DNA from: Variovorax sp. V213
GTDB taxonomy: Bacteria; Pseudomonadota; Gammaproteobacteria; Burkholderiales; Burkholderiaceae_C
Length of the DNA: 64,000 bases
Assembly (NCBI RefSeq): GCF_041154455.1
Contig: NZ_AP028665.1
Location: forward strand, 930,001-994,000
Direction: 5' to 3'
In this document: positions 17,373 to 27,599 of the stretch, piece after piece
Position numbering within the stretch: position 1 is the stretch's first letter
How the letters are laid out: every line of letters begins with the position of its first letter
The notes under the pieces: model-generated
The model's database searches: none
Seen by the model: only the letters and a program-made list of their open reading frames with translations
Told to the model about the DNA's origin: nothing
Program-made: the position numbers and the translations under genes

Positions 17373-17891
17373 ATGAACGTTGATTCTGTTTCTCTTGACG
17401 AGCATTGCCTCAAGATCCTTTCTGCGCTGCAGCACGACGGGCGGCAAACCGTGCAGCAGATTTCCGAGGCCGTCGGGCTCTCGCCCACGCCCTGCTGGAA
17501 GCGCATCAAGGAGATGGAGGCCGCCGGCGTGATCCGCGGCTACACCACGCGGGTCGACCCGGAACTGGTGGGCCTGCACGTCTCCGCCGTGGCCGAGGTG
17601 AACCTCGACCGCCACAGCGAGGCGATGGTGCAGCGCTTCGAGGAGGTGGTGGCCGCGAGCCCGCAGATCATCCGCTGCGTGTCGGCCACCGGGCCCGCGG
17701 ACTACATCCTCCACGTGACCGTGCCGGACATGAAGCACTACGAGCGCTTCCTGCACGAGGTGCTCTTCAGCCTGCCGGGCGTGACGCACGTGCGCTCGAG
17801 CATCGTGCTGCGCGAGATCAAGTCGGAGGTGGCGCTGCCGCTCGGCCACCTGCTCGGCGCGAAGACGGGCCCGTCGCCTTCGCGGCGCTAG
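17373..17891 (+). CDS. Lrp/AsnC-family regulator
   Basis: The 172-residue protein has an N-terminal HTH (about 10-60: LSALQHDGRQTVQQISEAVG, then LSPTPCWKRIKEMEAAGVI) and a C-terminal RAM ligand-binding domain (about 70-150). These regulators sense amino acids. Lying 92 bases from the divergent indolepyruvate oxidoreductase start, it very probably controls that gene in response to an aromatic or branched amino acid. The pairing is common in related bacteria. Confidence 0.92.
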   Translation: MNVDSVSLDEHCLKILSALQHDGRQTVQQISEAVGLSPTPCWKRIKEMEAAGVIRGYTTRVDPELVGLHVSAVAEVNLDRHSEAMVQRFEEVVAASPQIIRCVSATGPADYILHVTVPDMKHYERFLHEVLFSLPGVTHVRSSIVLREIKSEVALPLGHLLGAKTGPSPSRR

Positions 17892-18397
17892 GAGGCGTGC
17901 TCGCCCGGCGGCCCGGCATGCACCAACGACGGTGGGCCGAGAAGGCCCCGGCGGCTGCGTCGAGGCCGGTCCCACGGCGACTGGTCTTGCGCAAGGATGC
18001 CGTGGTCCTCTGGATGACCCCGGGCTCTCCCGCGCGCTAGACCAGCGTGCGGCCGTCGGCCACGGCGGCCGGCGAGCACAGAGCCCGGTGCGCATCAGCC
18101 CCTCGTGGGCTTTGGCAGCGGACCATCGGAACCCGACATCGCGGATCCTCACGCAGAGCCGCTGCTTCCGACGGGGTCGCCGCCCCCAGCGGCAGGCCCC
18201 TGCGCTTGCCCTCCCCTTTCAAGAGGCCGGGGTAGGGACCAGAACCCCGCGGAAAAGCGAACGGCCGGACATGCGGGCGGTCAGCGCGCTGCATGCACAG
18301 GCGCCGCCGGCCTGCGCAACTAGCACATTGCGCAGTGGCGACATCCGCCTGATTCCTCAACGATGCACAGCCCCGCTTTCCGCCGAGGAGCCTTTCC
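17892..18397. other. Intergenic region before the pabAB-type gene, about 500 bases
   Basis: No gene is supported on either strand. A good ribosome-binding site (GAGGAG, 18385-18390) precedes ATG 18398. The palindrome-like CTAGCACATTGCGCAG (18319-18334) is too weak to call a lux box. No obvious terminator with a T-run is seen after the Lrp gene. Confidence 0.4.
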
Positions 18398-20588
<2,191 letters not shown>

Positions 20589-20596
<8 letters not shown>

Positions 20597-21452
20597 CTCG
20601 CAGGCCAACCGTCGCGGAATCCTGCTCATGCTGGTGGCCATGGGTTGCTACGTGCTCAACGATGTTTTCGTGAAGCTGGCAGCGCAGAGCCTGCCGCCCG
20701 GGCAGGTCCTGGCCGTGCGCGGCGCCTTCGCCACCCTCTTTGTCCTGGTCCTCGCCCGCGGGACGCGCGCCGGCTGGCGCACGTCACTGCGGCCGATCGT
20801 CGGCGTGCGATGCGGACTCGAGATCGCGACCGCCCTCAGTTCCGTCGTCGCCCTGTCGCTCGCGCCGCTCGCCACGGTCAGCACGCTCATGATGGCCGCG
20901 CCGCTGATGATTGCCGCCACTGCGATGGCGCTGCGATGGGAGCCTTGGCATGGGGGCCGGCTGCTCGCGGCCGCGGCGGGATTCGCCGGCGTCGTGCTGG
21001 TGATCCAGCCGTCCGCGCGCTCCGAGGTCCCTGCGGCCGGCCTTGCCTGGGCGCTGTTGTGCGCCGCCTCGCTGGCCGCGCGCGACCTGGTGACGCGACG
21101 CATCCCGGCCACGGTCCCGTCGTCGATCATCGCCGTGGCGACCACGCTCGCCGTGTGCCTGGCAGGCCTGCTGCTGGGTTTCGTGGAACGCTGGGCGCCG
21201 CTCACGCGCCACGAGCTGGGCATGCTCGCGGCGGCGGCGGGTTGCGCGGCACTGGGCAACTACGCACTCATCGTGGCCTGCCGCGGCGTCGATCTCTCGG
21301 TCGTCACGCCCTTTCGCTACAGCCTGATCGTCTGGGCACTGCTGCTGGGATATGCGATCTGGGGCGACCTGCCGCGTCCAGAGGCCGCCGCCGGCGTGGT
21401 CCTGATCATCGCGGCCGGCGCCTTCACCATCCGGGCGGCGCGCCGTCCTTGA
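20589..21452 (+). CDS. EamA/DMT-family transporter
   Basis: The 287-residue integral membrane protein starts at ATG 20589, overlapping the pabAB stop, and has about ten hydrophobic segments in two EamA-like halves. The first begins GILLMLVAMGCYVLNDVFVK and the second AGLAWALLCAASLAARDLVT. Such proteins export metabolites or drugs. Coupling to aminodeoxychorismate synthase suggests it exports the product or a derivative; that is an inference. The next gene is luxI. Confidence 0.87.
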
Positions 21453-21565
21453 GCGGACCCGCCGGGTCGCTCGCCTGCGGCGGGGCGGCCCCGACAACCG
21501 ATCTGCCCCAAGACGGCAGCCTGCGGAGGCGACCGCCCCAAAGACGAAGGGTCTCGGACCGCCAG

Positions 21566-21585
21566 CCCTATCAACTCTGACAGTG
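21566..21585 (+). promoter_or_regulatory. Candidate lux box before luxI
   Basis: CCCTATCAACTCTGACAGTG is a 20-bp imperfect dyad (CTATCA-N4-TGACAG) ending 54 bases before the luxI start. Its size and form resemble LuxR-family operators. Its position fits activation of luxI by its own LuxR, the usual feedback loop. Confidence 0.5.
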
Positions 21586-21639
21586 TCCCCGGTGTCCGTC
21601 ATCAGGATGTAATGCGGCCTCATTCAACGAGGTGACCTC

Positions 21640-22302
21640 ATGGAGATCATTGCGGGAACGGTCGACACCTTTTCGGCGGACGTGCTGTTCGACATGGCAC
21701 GCTACCGCCACGAGGTTTTCGTCGAGAAGCTGGGCTGGAAACTCCATACGCGCGGCCGGCTTGAACTCGACGAGTTCGACCGGAAGGACACCATCTATCT
21801 GATCGCGCGCGATCCGGCCGGCGAGATCGTCGGCACGAGCCGCCTGTTGCCCACGCACCGGCCCTATCTGCTGGCCAGCGTCTTCCCACAGTTGCTCGGA
21901 GACACGCCGGCACCGTGCTCGCCCGACATCTGGGAACTGTCGCGATTCGCCGCTGGCGACGGCACGCGACTCGGGATGGGCGGGGAACCACATGGATGGT
22001 CGCTCGCGCTGGACATGCTGAGCGTCGCGATGCGGACCGTCGCCAGGGAGGGCGGACGACGGCTCATCAGCGCCTCACCCCTGGGCATCGAGCGCATCCT
22101 GCGTCGCACGGGCCTGTCCGCGCACCGTGCGGCACCACCGGTGCGGGTCGACGGCCAGCTTCTGTACGCCTGCCTCATCGACGTGGACAAGAACTGGTGT
22201 CCGCGCCGGGACCGCCACGCCGAGGGGATCGGCCGAGTCGCCCGCAGGCCGGCGGGCGCAGGGGCCGCTGCCACCCGTTCAGTTGAGGAGCCCGAGACGT
22301 GA
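21640..22302 (+). CDS. luxI: LuxI-family acyl-homoserine lactone synthase
   Basis: The 220-residue protein shows the family's key residues: Arg, Phe and Trp in RYRHEVFVEKLGWKL (about 24-38), the Glu/Asp run in LELDEFD, Arg in GTSRLLPTHRPYLL, and Glu-Arg in WELSRFA. It makes an acyl-homoserine lactone from S-adenosylmethionine and an acyl carrier. The C-terminal 30 residues are extended and Arg/Ala-rich. Its stop overlaps the luxR stop by 24 bases in convergent orientation. A GAGGTG sequence precedes the ATG. Confidence 0.93.
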   Translation: MEIIAGTVDTFSADVLFDMARYRHEVFVEKLGWKLHTRGRLELDEFDRKDTIYLIARDPAGEIVGTSRLLPTHRPYLLASVFPQLLGDTPAPCSPDIWELSRFAAGDGTRLGMGGEPHGWSLALDMLSVAMRTVAREGGRRLISASPLGIERILRRTGLSAHRAAPPVRVDGQLLYACLIDVDKNWCPRRDRHAEGIGRVARRPAGAGAAATRSVEEPET

Positions 22303-22986
22303 CGCGAACGCCGCGGCCGAGCTCTTGGTGGCGGCACCCAATCTCGCCATTGCGTTCCTCAGATGGAAATCGACCGTTGGTTTCGAGATGCAGAGGATGG
22401 CCGCGATTTCATCGCTCGTCTTGCCGTCGCCCGTCCAGCGCAGCACCTCCACCTGCCGCTTCGTCAGCGGTTCGATACCCGCGAGCGGACCGCCCAGAAG
22501 GCGGCAGAACGCGCGGTGGGCCTTATTCACCAACCACTGGATCAAGGGGTCCTTGGCGCGCATCTCCGCGGCCGTCAGCGGTTCGCTCGAGCGGGCAAGC
22601 GACAGCATGCCGACCCGTGCGTCGGGCTCGAAGACCGATTGCGCCCAGCCGACGCGCAGGCCGAAAGAGCGCGCCTCGTCCCACATCTGCGGCGCGTCCC
22701 GGAAGACTTCGTTGCTCCAGACCACGGGCGTCCCGCTGTGCACGCCGTGGGCGACCGTGGGGTCTACCTGAAGATATCCCGCATTGATGTACCGGCGGCT
22801 CCATCGCTCATCGTAGGTGCTGAACATCAAAGTCTTCGGCCGGGTGAAGGGCACGAGGGTGCGCAGCCCGTAGGCGCAGTGCTCGAAGCCGAGCTGCCTG
22901 GCTGCCACGCTGACCTGCGCGAGCACCTGGGATGGTTCGCTTGCCTCGTTCAACCGACCGAGAACATCTTGGGTCCACTCGTTCAT
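22279..22986 (-). CDS. luxR: LuxR-family quorum-sensing regulator
   Basis: The 235-residue regulator has an autoinducer domain (about 5-155) with the pattern STYDERWSRRYINAGYLQVD followed by P (conserved W, Y, Y, D, P), and a LuxR HTH (about 168-230: LTKRQVEVLRWTGDGKTSDE, then IAAILCISKPTVDFHLRN). ATG 22986 is chosen because a standard 235-residue receptor starts there; a longer frame upstream looks spurious. It is convergent with luxI, so it probably binds the lactone made by that enzyme. The upstream region holds a strong hairpin. Confidence 0.93.
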   Translation of the reverse strand: MNEWTQDVLGRLNEASEPSQVLAQVSVAARQLGFEHCAYGLRTLVPFTRPKTLMFSTYDERWSRRYINAGYLQVDPTVAHGVHSGTPVVWSNEVFRDAPQMWDEARSFGLRVGWAQSVFEPDARVGMLSLARSSEPLTAAEMRAKDPLIQWLVNKAHRAFCRLLGGPLAGIEPLTKRQVEVLRWTGDGKTSDEIAAILCISKPTVDFHLRNAMARLGAATKSSAAAFASRLGLLN

Positions 22987-23302
22987 AGGTGCATTTCCTG
23001 CATCGTCGGCACCCCTCCTTCGGGAGCGCCGTCGACGCTCCCGCGGCGGAGTGCGGCAGGCGGCCAGGCCTGCGGCCCCGGGCCTCTGAACGACGGCGCT
23101 GCGTCCGCCCGCGGCGTGCGCAGCGCGGTCGTTCAGCGCGTGATGGAGGCAAGGGTGCGACAGTCTAGAAGCCCCCCGCGGAGCCCGGAGGCAAAATTCA
23201 CCACCATTTCTGCCAATCTCGCGAACCGGCGCTTCGCGCACGGGCGCGGAGCCCAGCTTCGGGAGATGGCGGATTGATCCCCCTCGCTGGCTCCTCACGA
23301 CG
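22987..23302. other. Divergent region between luxR and the AraC-type gene
   Basis: This stretch of just over 300 bases should contain the promoters of luxR (minus) and the AraC-type gene (plus). It holds the 51-bp hairpin at 23086-23136. I cannot place -35/-10 boxes with confidence. Confidence 0.4.
23086..23136. repeat. Strong hairpin with 18-bp arms
   Basis: The arms are CTGAACGACGGCGCTGCG (23086-23103) and CGCAGCGCGGTCGTTCAG (23119-23136), with one mismatch around a 15-base loop. It starts 100 bases upstream of luxR. No T-run follows on either strand. It could be an attenuating structure in a long luxR leader, a repressor site, or a REP-like repeat. Confidence 0.65.
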
Positions 23303-24283
23303 ATGCACAAGGTCTGGCTCCTGCTGCTTCCCGGCTTCCTTCTTCTCGACGTCATCCGCATGCTCGCGGTCTTCAAGGCCGCCAATGCCTCCTTGCGCCG
23401 CACGCGCAACAAGCTCCCCGGCTACGATGTTCGGTTGGCCTCCGCCGCGGGCGGGCAAACCCTGAGTTCAAGCGGTGTGGCACTGTCGACGAGTGCATTG
23501 CCGCGTCGGCTCGCCGGGCGCGCGAGCACGCTCTTCATCAGTGGCGAACCCGATCCTGGCGCGGCCGGAGCGGCGGGCGTGCAGCGCCTTCGCGAATGGC
23601 TCTCCGGGAACCGGCGGCGTCTGAGCCGCTGCGCCGCGCTGGGCGCCAAGGCATTGCTGCCGCTTGCGCCGGACGTCCGCGTCGTGCGACAGCAGGGACG
23701 CGCTGCGCCGACCGCGCTGCGCCGTCGCGGGCAGGGACCCGACCCGTTCACGGCCTGCACGAAAACGCGGGGCTGGCGCGTCATCGAACCGGGCCAGGGC
23801 GCCGATCTGGCGCTGTCGTGGATTGAGGAGGACCGGGGCGCCGCCTTCGTGGAGACGCTTGCCTCGCGCATGCCCGGACCGCGCGGTCGTCGCTGCGGCC
23901 TGCCACGCCACCGCCGCAGGCCGGTCGAGCCGCCCGCGCCCGATGCGCGGATCAGCGCGCTGCATCGGTGGATCGCACTACATCTGCAGGAAAAGCTCAG
24001 CGTCGCCCGGCTGGCGCAGGAGGTCCACATGTCCACGCGCTCCTTCGCACGGTTCTACGAACGCGCGACGGGCCTCTCTCCGGGGCGTGGCGTGCAGCAG
24101 ATCCGCCTCGACACCGCCCGTCGCCTGCTCGAGACGAGCACGCGCCCCCTCAAGGCCATCGCCGCGCAGTGCGGCTACGGATCCCAGGAGGTGATGCGAA
24201 GAGCCTTCGTTCGCGACCTGCAGATGACGCCGCGCGAATACCGGCGCCGCCACGCGGCGATGAAGGCTGCCGGCGCGGCCTAG
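23303..24283 (+). CDS. AraC-family regulator with degenerate DJ-1/PfpI domain
   Basis: The 326-residue protein resembles GlxA-type regulators. The N-terminal half (about 5-180, starting VWLLLLPGFLLLDVIRMLAV) is a DJ-1/PfpI-like domain. It is unusually rich in Arg and Ala, so it may be diverged or contain compensating frameshifts. The C-terminal half (about 225-320) is a good AraC domain: LSVARLAQEVHMSTRSFARF and later AIAAQCGYGSQEVMRRAFVR. It diverges from luxR, and the next genes (parB, parA) converge on it. Its target is unknown. Confidence 0.75.
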   Translation: MHKVWLLLLPGFLLLDVIRMLAVFKAANASLRRTRNKLPGYDVRLASAAGGQTLSSSGVALSTSALPRRLAGRASTLFISGEPDPGAAGAAGVQRLREWLSGNRRRLSRCAALGAKALLPLAPDVRVVRQQGRAAPTALRRRGQGPDPFTACTKTRGWRVIEPGQGADLALSWIEEDRGAAFVETLASRMPGPRGRRCGLPRHRRRPVEPPAPDARISALHRWIALHLQEKLSVARLAQEVHMSTRSFARFYERATGLSPGRGVQQIRLDTARRLLETSTRPLKAIAAQCGYGSQEVMRRAFVRDLQMTPREYRRRHAAMKAAGAA

Positions 24284-24398
24284 CAGGACCAGGTATCCCC
24301 GGTGCGACGGCGCCCATCCTTTGCCCGGCTCGGGCCGGGGCGCCCAGGCGCACGCACGCATCCCGGACGCCAGGCCGCGTCGGCCAACGCCGGCATTG

Positions 24399-25298
24399 CT
24401 ATTCCTCCGTGGCCCAGCACACCAGCCGCAAGTCCGCCAGCGGCAGCAAGGCGCGCGTGCCGTCGCCGAAGCGAACCTCGCCGACGTTGCCGTCCTTCGC
24501 CTTGATGCGCAATGACCCGCGCCGTCCACCATGCTCAACCACCAGCACCGTGCGGCCGCCGCTGTGGGCGCTGGGGGTCCCGCTCCCGGGCGAGGCCGAC
24601 GCCGGGGCGCCGAGCCGCCCGGGCGATGGCGGGTGGCCCTTGATCTGGACACGTCCGATCGGGCCGCCCCGCGCGAGCAGTTCCTGGAGTTCCTGCGGGC
24701 GATCTCGCGCGACGGCCACCAACTGGTAGAGCACCCGCACATCCGCGCCGAGGCGCCCTTCCTCCACCGCTTGCCGCAACTGCGACGGTGCGTCGCTGAG
24801 CCGCGCGGCCTCGGTGATGAAGGAACGCGGCTTGCCCAACCGGCGCGCGATCTCGGCGCGCGAATGGCCTTCCCCTTCCCGCTCGGCGATGAAGGCGGCC
24901 AGATCGAACGGCGACATGTCCTCGCGGTGCAGGTTCTCCGCGGCCTGGGCGAATGGGTCGACCCGCGGGTCCACGAACGCCGGTACGCATGACAGGCCGG
25001 CCCGGCGCGCCGCGCGCACCCTGCGTTCGCCGCGGTTGACGATGTACCGGTCCGCGTGCTCGGGATGGCAGCGCAGGGACACCGGCTCCAGCACGCCATG
25101 CTCGCGGATCGATTCGGCGAGTTCCTCGATCCGTTCGCCCCGTATGCGGCGGCGCGGCTGGCCGGGGTCGAAGTCGATGCGTTCGAGCGCCACCTGCGTC
25201 GGTGCGCCTGGGCCCGCAGGGCCGGTTTCGCCCGTGAGCAGATCGGCCGCCCTGAACTGCGACAGCGCACTCAGGTCCAGGCCGTCGGGCGCCTTCAT
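24399..25298 (-). CDS. parB: ParB/KorB-family partition protein
   Basis: The 299-residue protein has the ParB N-terminal CTPase/nuclease-like domain (VALERIDFDPGQPRRRIRGE; NRGERRVRAARRAG with the G-E-R-R motif), a central HTH (RRLGKPRSFITEAARLSDAP), and a C-terminal domain with the SH3-like pattern of KorB (SLRIKAKDGNVGEVRFGDGT). KorB-type proteins both partition DNA and repress plasmid operons. The ATG overlaps the parA stop (ATGA). It would bind parS-like or operator sites on this element; none could be identified. Confidence 0.9.
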   Translation of the reverse strand: MKAPDGLDLSALSQFRAADLLTGETGPAGPGAPTQVALERIDFDPGQPRRRIRGERIEELAESIREHGVLEPVSLRCHPEHADRYIVNRGERRVRAARRAGLSCVPAFVDPRVDPFAQAAENLHREDMSPFDLAAFIAEREGEGHSRAEIARRLGKPRSFITEAARLSDAPSQLRQAVEEGRLGADVRVLYQLVAVARDRPQELQELLARGGPIGRVQIKGHPPSPGRLGAPASASPGSGTPSAHSGGRTVLVVEHGGRRGSLRIKAKDGNVGEVRFGDGTRALLPLADLRLVCWATEE

Positions 25299-26083
25299 GC
25301 CTGCGTGTCCGCTGGCACCGACGCGTTCGAGGCGTCGATGCGTTGCTGCAGCAACTCGAACACCCGCATCACCTCGAGGCTGGCCTCGCGTGCCGCGCTC
25401 TTGGGCAGCCGCCAGACGGGCACCCCAGCGGCCAGCGCCTCTGGAATGGCCGAGCGGGTCGAGATCCGCGCCGGTATCACGAACTCCCGGAAGTTCAAGG
25501 CCAGATCCTGCATCGCGGCCTTCTGCCGCAGCGAATGCGGATTGAACCGGTTCAGCACGAGGGCTGCCAGCCGCAGTTGCGGGTTGTAGCGCCGCCTGAC
25601 CCCGAGGACGGTCCGGAGCATGTCGGCGACGCCGTCGATGCTGTACTCCTCCAGCTCGATCGGACAGGCCACGGCATGGCCGGCAATCAGCGCTGCGCTC
25701 ATGCGCAAGCCCAGCGCCGGGGGCGTGTCGATCACGACCGAATCGAAATCCTGCGCCAGGCGCCTCACGTTCCTGCGGAACAAAGGAATCACGAGGTCCG
25801 CCCTCGCGAGTTCGACGTCGGCCAGCTTTCTGCTGCCCGCCGCCAGCGCAATGGTCCGCTCGCGCGGCGGGGCGATCGGGCCCGGGTCCTGACCGAACAG
25901 GTCCACGGACTCGGCGATCGCCGAGGAGCGGCTCAGCGATTTCGAACTGTTCGCCTGCGCGTCCAGATCGATCACGCACACCGACTGGCGCTGCACATCC
26001 GCCAGCCAGCATGCGTACAGCACCGCGAGCGTGGACTTGCCGACGCCGCCTTTCTGGTTGCCGAAGATGACCACATTGCCCAT
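25295..26083 (-). CDS. parA: ParA-family partition ATPase
   Basis: The 262-residue protein has a deviant Walker A near the start (NQKGGVGKSTLAVLYA, residues 9-24), LDAQANSS (A'), and DSVVIDTPPALG (Walker B). The short form without an N-terminal HTH is like ParA type Ib/IncC2. It uses ATP to move or position the ParB-DNA complex. The gene is the first of the parAB operon and is read away from the type IV secretion operon; about 240 bases separate them. Confidence 0.92.
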   Translation of the reverse strand: MGNVVIFGNQKGGVGKSTLAVLYACWLADVQRQSVCVIDLDAQANSSKSLSRSSAIAESVDLFGQDPGPIAPPRERTIALAAGSRKLADVELARADLVIPLFRRNVRRLAQDFDSVVIDTPPALGLRMSAALIAGHAVACPIELEEYSIDGVADMLRTVLGVRRRYNPQLRLAALVLNRFNPHSLRQKAAMQDLALNFREFVIPARISTRSAIPEALAAGVPVWRLPKSAAREASLEVMRVFELLQQRIDASNASVPADTQA

Positions 26084-26326
26084 GACTTGCTCCTCAGGCC
26101 GCGGCGCGGGACGCGGTCCGTCACACCCAAGGGCGTGCATCGCCGGCTGCCGCTGAAACATGATGCAGGGGCTGTCCCCCACACACCGGCGCACCTGCCT
26201 CGCCGCCCGCGATCGGACCGCCCTACCGCGTTGTCCCTCACGAAATATCGCCGCCCCGCTCTTTGCGACGCCACTATCAAAAAACATAGTCGACACACGC
26301 ATGGGCAGAGGCGGACATTGCGCCCC
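26084..26326. promoter_or_regulatory. Divergent promoter region parA / type IV secretion operon
   Basis: The space between parA (minus) and the first secretion gene (plus) must hold both promoters. The AT-rich stretch around 26270-26293 (TATCAAAAAACATAGT) is a possible -10 region for the secretion operon. No KorA/KorB-like operator is recognised. Exact boxes are uncertain. Confidence 0.35.
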
Positions 26327-26875
26327 ATGCAAGCAATCGATGTTCAGCGCAGGCAGGCGACCGGTGAAGGTCGACGTTTGGCCTGGCTTTCCATGCTTGT
26401 CTTCACCGGCCTGATGGTGCACGTGGAGCCCGGCGCATCGCAGAGCGTCGGTCCGCACCAGCAGGCGGCCCGCGACCACGACCGCATCGAGATCCTTCGC
26501 GAAGAGCTCAGAAAGTCGGAAGCGCAATTGGAAGGTCTCGCGCGCCGCAAGGCCGAGCGCCTCGCCGCGTCCGACCTGAAGGCGGCGACCGAGGCCGAGG
26601 AACAGCACGCCCGCACGCTCGGCGACATCGCGGCCATCCAGCGGGAGATCGCTTCGGCGTCCCAAGCCGCCACCCGGACGACGGCGGCCAAGCCCATCGC
26701 CGTTCAGCCCGCGAGTGGCCCTTCGGCCGCCGGCGGGCGCACGTCGCCAGCGCCGTGGTGGGACGTCTACGGCGGCAGTCGGCGAATTGAGCCGCCTGCT
26801 TCGCTTTCTTTTGCGCCCCCGCCTGGGCAAATGCCCGCGGGATCTTCCCCTCGGCCCACCGGAGCAACGCCATGA
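26327..26875 (+). CDS. Exported coiled-coil protein, first gene of the secretion operon
   Basis: The 182-residue protein has an N-terminal hydrophobic segment (LAWLSMLVFTGLMVHVEPGASQ) that looks like a signal peptide. A charged helical region with coiled-coil character follows (about 50-110: DRIEILREELRKSEAQLEGL), then a Pro/Gly/Ser-rich tail. It overlaps virB2 by 4 bases (ATGA). In VirB systems this place is often held by VirB1, a lytic transglycosylase, but no catalytic motif of that kind is present. The function is unknown; a periplasmic accessory of the transfer channel is an inference. Confidence 0.6.
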   Translation: MQAIDVQRRQATGEGRRLAWLSMLVFTGLMVHVEPGASQSVGPHQQAARDHDRIEILREELRKSEAQLEGLARRKAERLAASDLKAATEAEEQHARTLGDIAAIQREIASASQAATRTTAAKPIAVQPASGPSAAGGRTSPAPWWDVYGGSRRIEPPASLSFAPPPGQMPAGSSPRPTGATP

Positions 26876-27204
26876 CCGCATGCCCAATGCACATGCAGCA
26901 CATACCTGAAGCCCGCATCCGCGCCAAATGGACCGGATGGCTGCTCATCGGCTGGCTCATCGCCGCCGCACCTGTCGAGGTCGCCTGGGCGGGGAGCCCG
27001 TTTGCGACCGGCGCAAACGCGACCCAGCAGCAACTCGTCGCCATCCTGACCCCGCTGGCGGCGGTCGCCGTGATGGTCTCCGGCGCCATGGCTTGGTTCG
27101 GACGCCTGAGCTGGTGGTGGATGGTCGCGGTCGTGATCGGCACCGTGCTGGTCTTCGGCGGCCCCCAGATCGTGTCCTGGATCCGGGGCCTGTTCGGCGT
27201 CTGA
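26872..27204 (+). CDS. virB2: VirB2-type pilin precursor
   Basis: A 110-residue protein with a long leader whose hydrophobic part is WLLIGWLIAAAPVEVAWAGS, probably cleaved after AWA. Two mature hydrophobic helices follow (LVAILTPLAAVAVMVSGAMA and WWMVAVVIGTVLVFGGPQIV), the layout of VirB2/TrbC pilins. It would polymerise into the conjugative pilus. It is followed by virB3 after 12 bases. Confidence 0.88.
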   Translation: MTACPMHMQHIPEARIRAKWTGWLLIGWLIAAAPVEVAWAGSPFATGANATQQQLVAILTPLAAVAVMVSGAMAWFGRLSWWWMVAVVIGTVLVFGGPQIVSWIRGLFGV

Positions 27205-27216
27205 AGGGAGCAGTCC

Positions 27217-27585
27217 ATGAGTCGCAACCAGGGCATCGCCGCGGATCCTCTGTTCGTCGGCATGACACGGCCTTCGATGGTCTGGGGCGTCACCTACTCG
27301 GCCATGATGTTCAACATCGTCGTCACGACCGAGGCGTTCATCGTGACCAAGAGCCTCGCGTGGCTGCTGGCCTTCGTGCCGATCCACGGGGTGCTCTACC
27401 TGGTCTGCCTGTACGAGCCCCGCTTCTTCGACCTGCTGCAGCTCTGGGGCCGCACGCGCCTGCCGGCCATGCTCGGCGGCAACCTGCGGTTCTGGCGTGC
27501 GAACTCGTACAGCCCCCTCGCGGTGGACGTGCCTGATTGCCGGGGGCATCGCCGCATGCGGATGCCACCCGTGACCGTGGCCTGA
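27217..27585 (+). CDS. virB3: VirB3-type inner-membrane protein
   Basis: The 122-residue protein shows the VirB3 start DPLFVGMTRPSMVWGVTYSA and two hydrophobic segments, then a cytoplasmic tail (EPRFFDLLQLWGRTRLPAML). VirB3 works with the VirB4 ATPase in pilus assembly. The stop lies 14 bases before the virB4 start. Confidence 0.88.
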   Translation: MSRNQGIAADPLFVGMTRPSMVWGVTYSAMMFNIVVTTEAFIVTKSLAWLLAFVPIHGVLYLVCLYEPRFFDLLQLWGRTRLPAMLGGNLRFWRANSYSPLAVDVPDCRGHRRMRMPPVTVA

Positions 27586-27599
27586 CGCCATATCGCGCC

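Noticed and set aside
13762..17376. A 1204-codon open frame on the plus strand opposite the indolepyruvate oxidoreductase
   Set aside because: It is the antisense shadow of a GC-rich gene; it has no domain pattern and is very rich in His, Arg and Ala, while the minus-strand protein has clear catalytic motifs.
18319..18334. Lux-box-like dyad before pabAB
   Set aside because: Only about four of six arm positions match, which is too weak to call in GC-rich DNA.
24320..24350. GC-rich inverted repeat after the AraC-type gene as a terminator
   Set aside because: Arms are short and there is no T-run on either strand.
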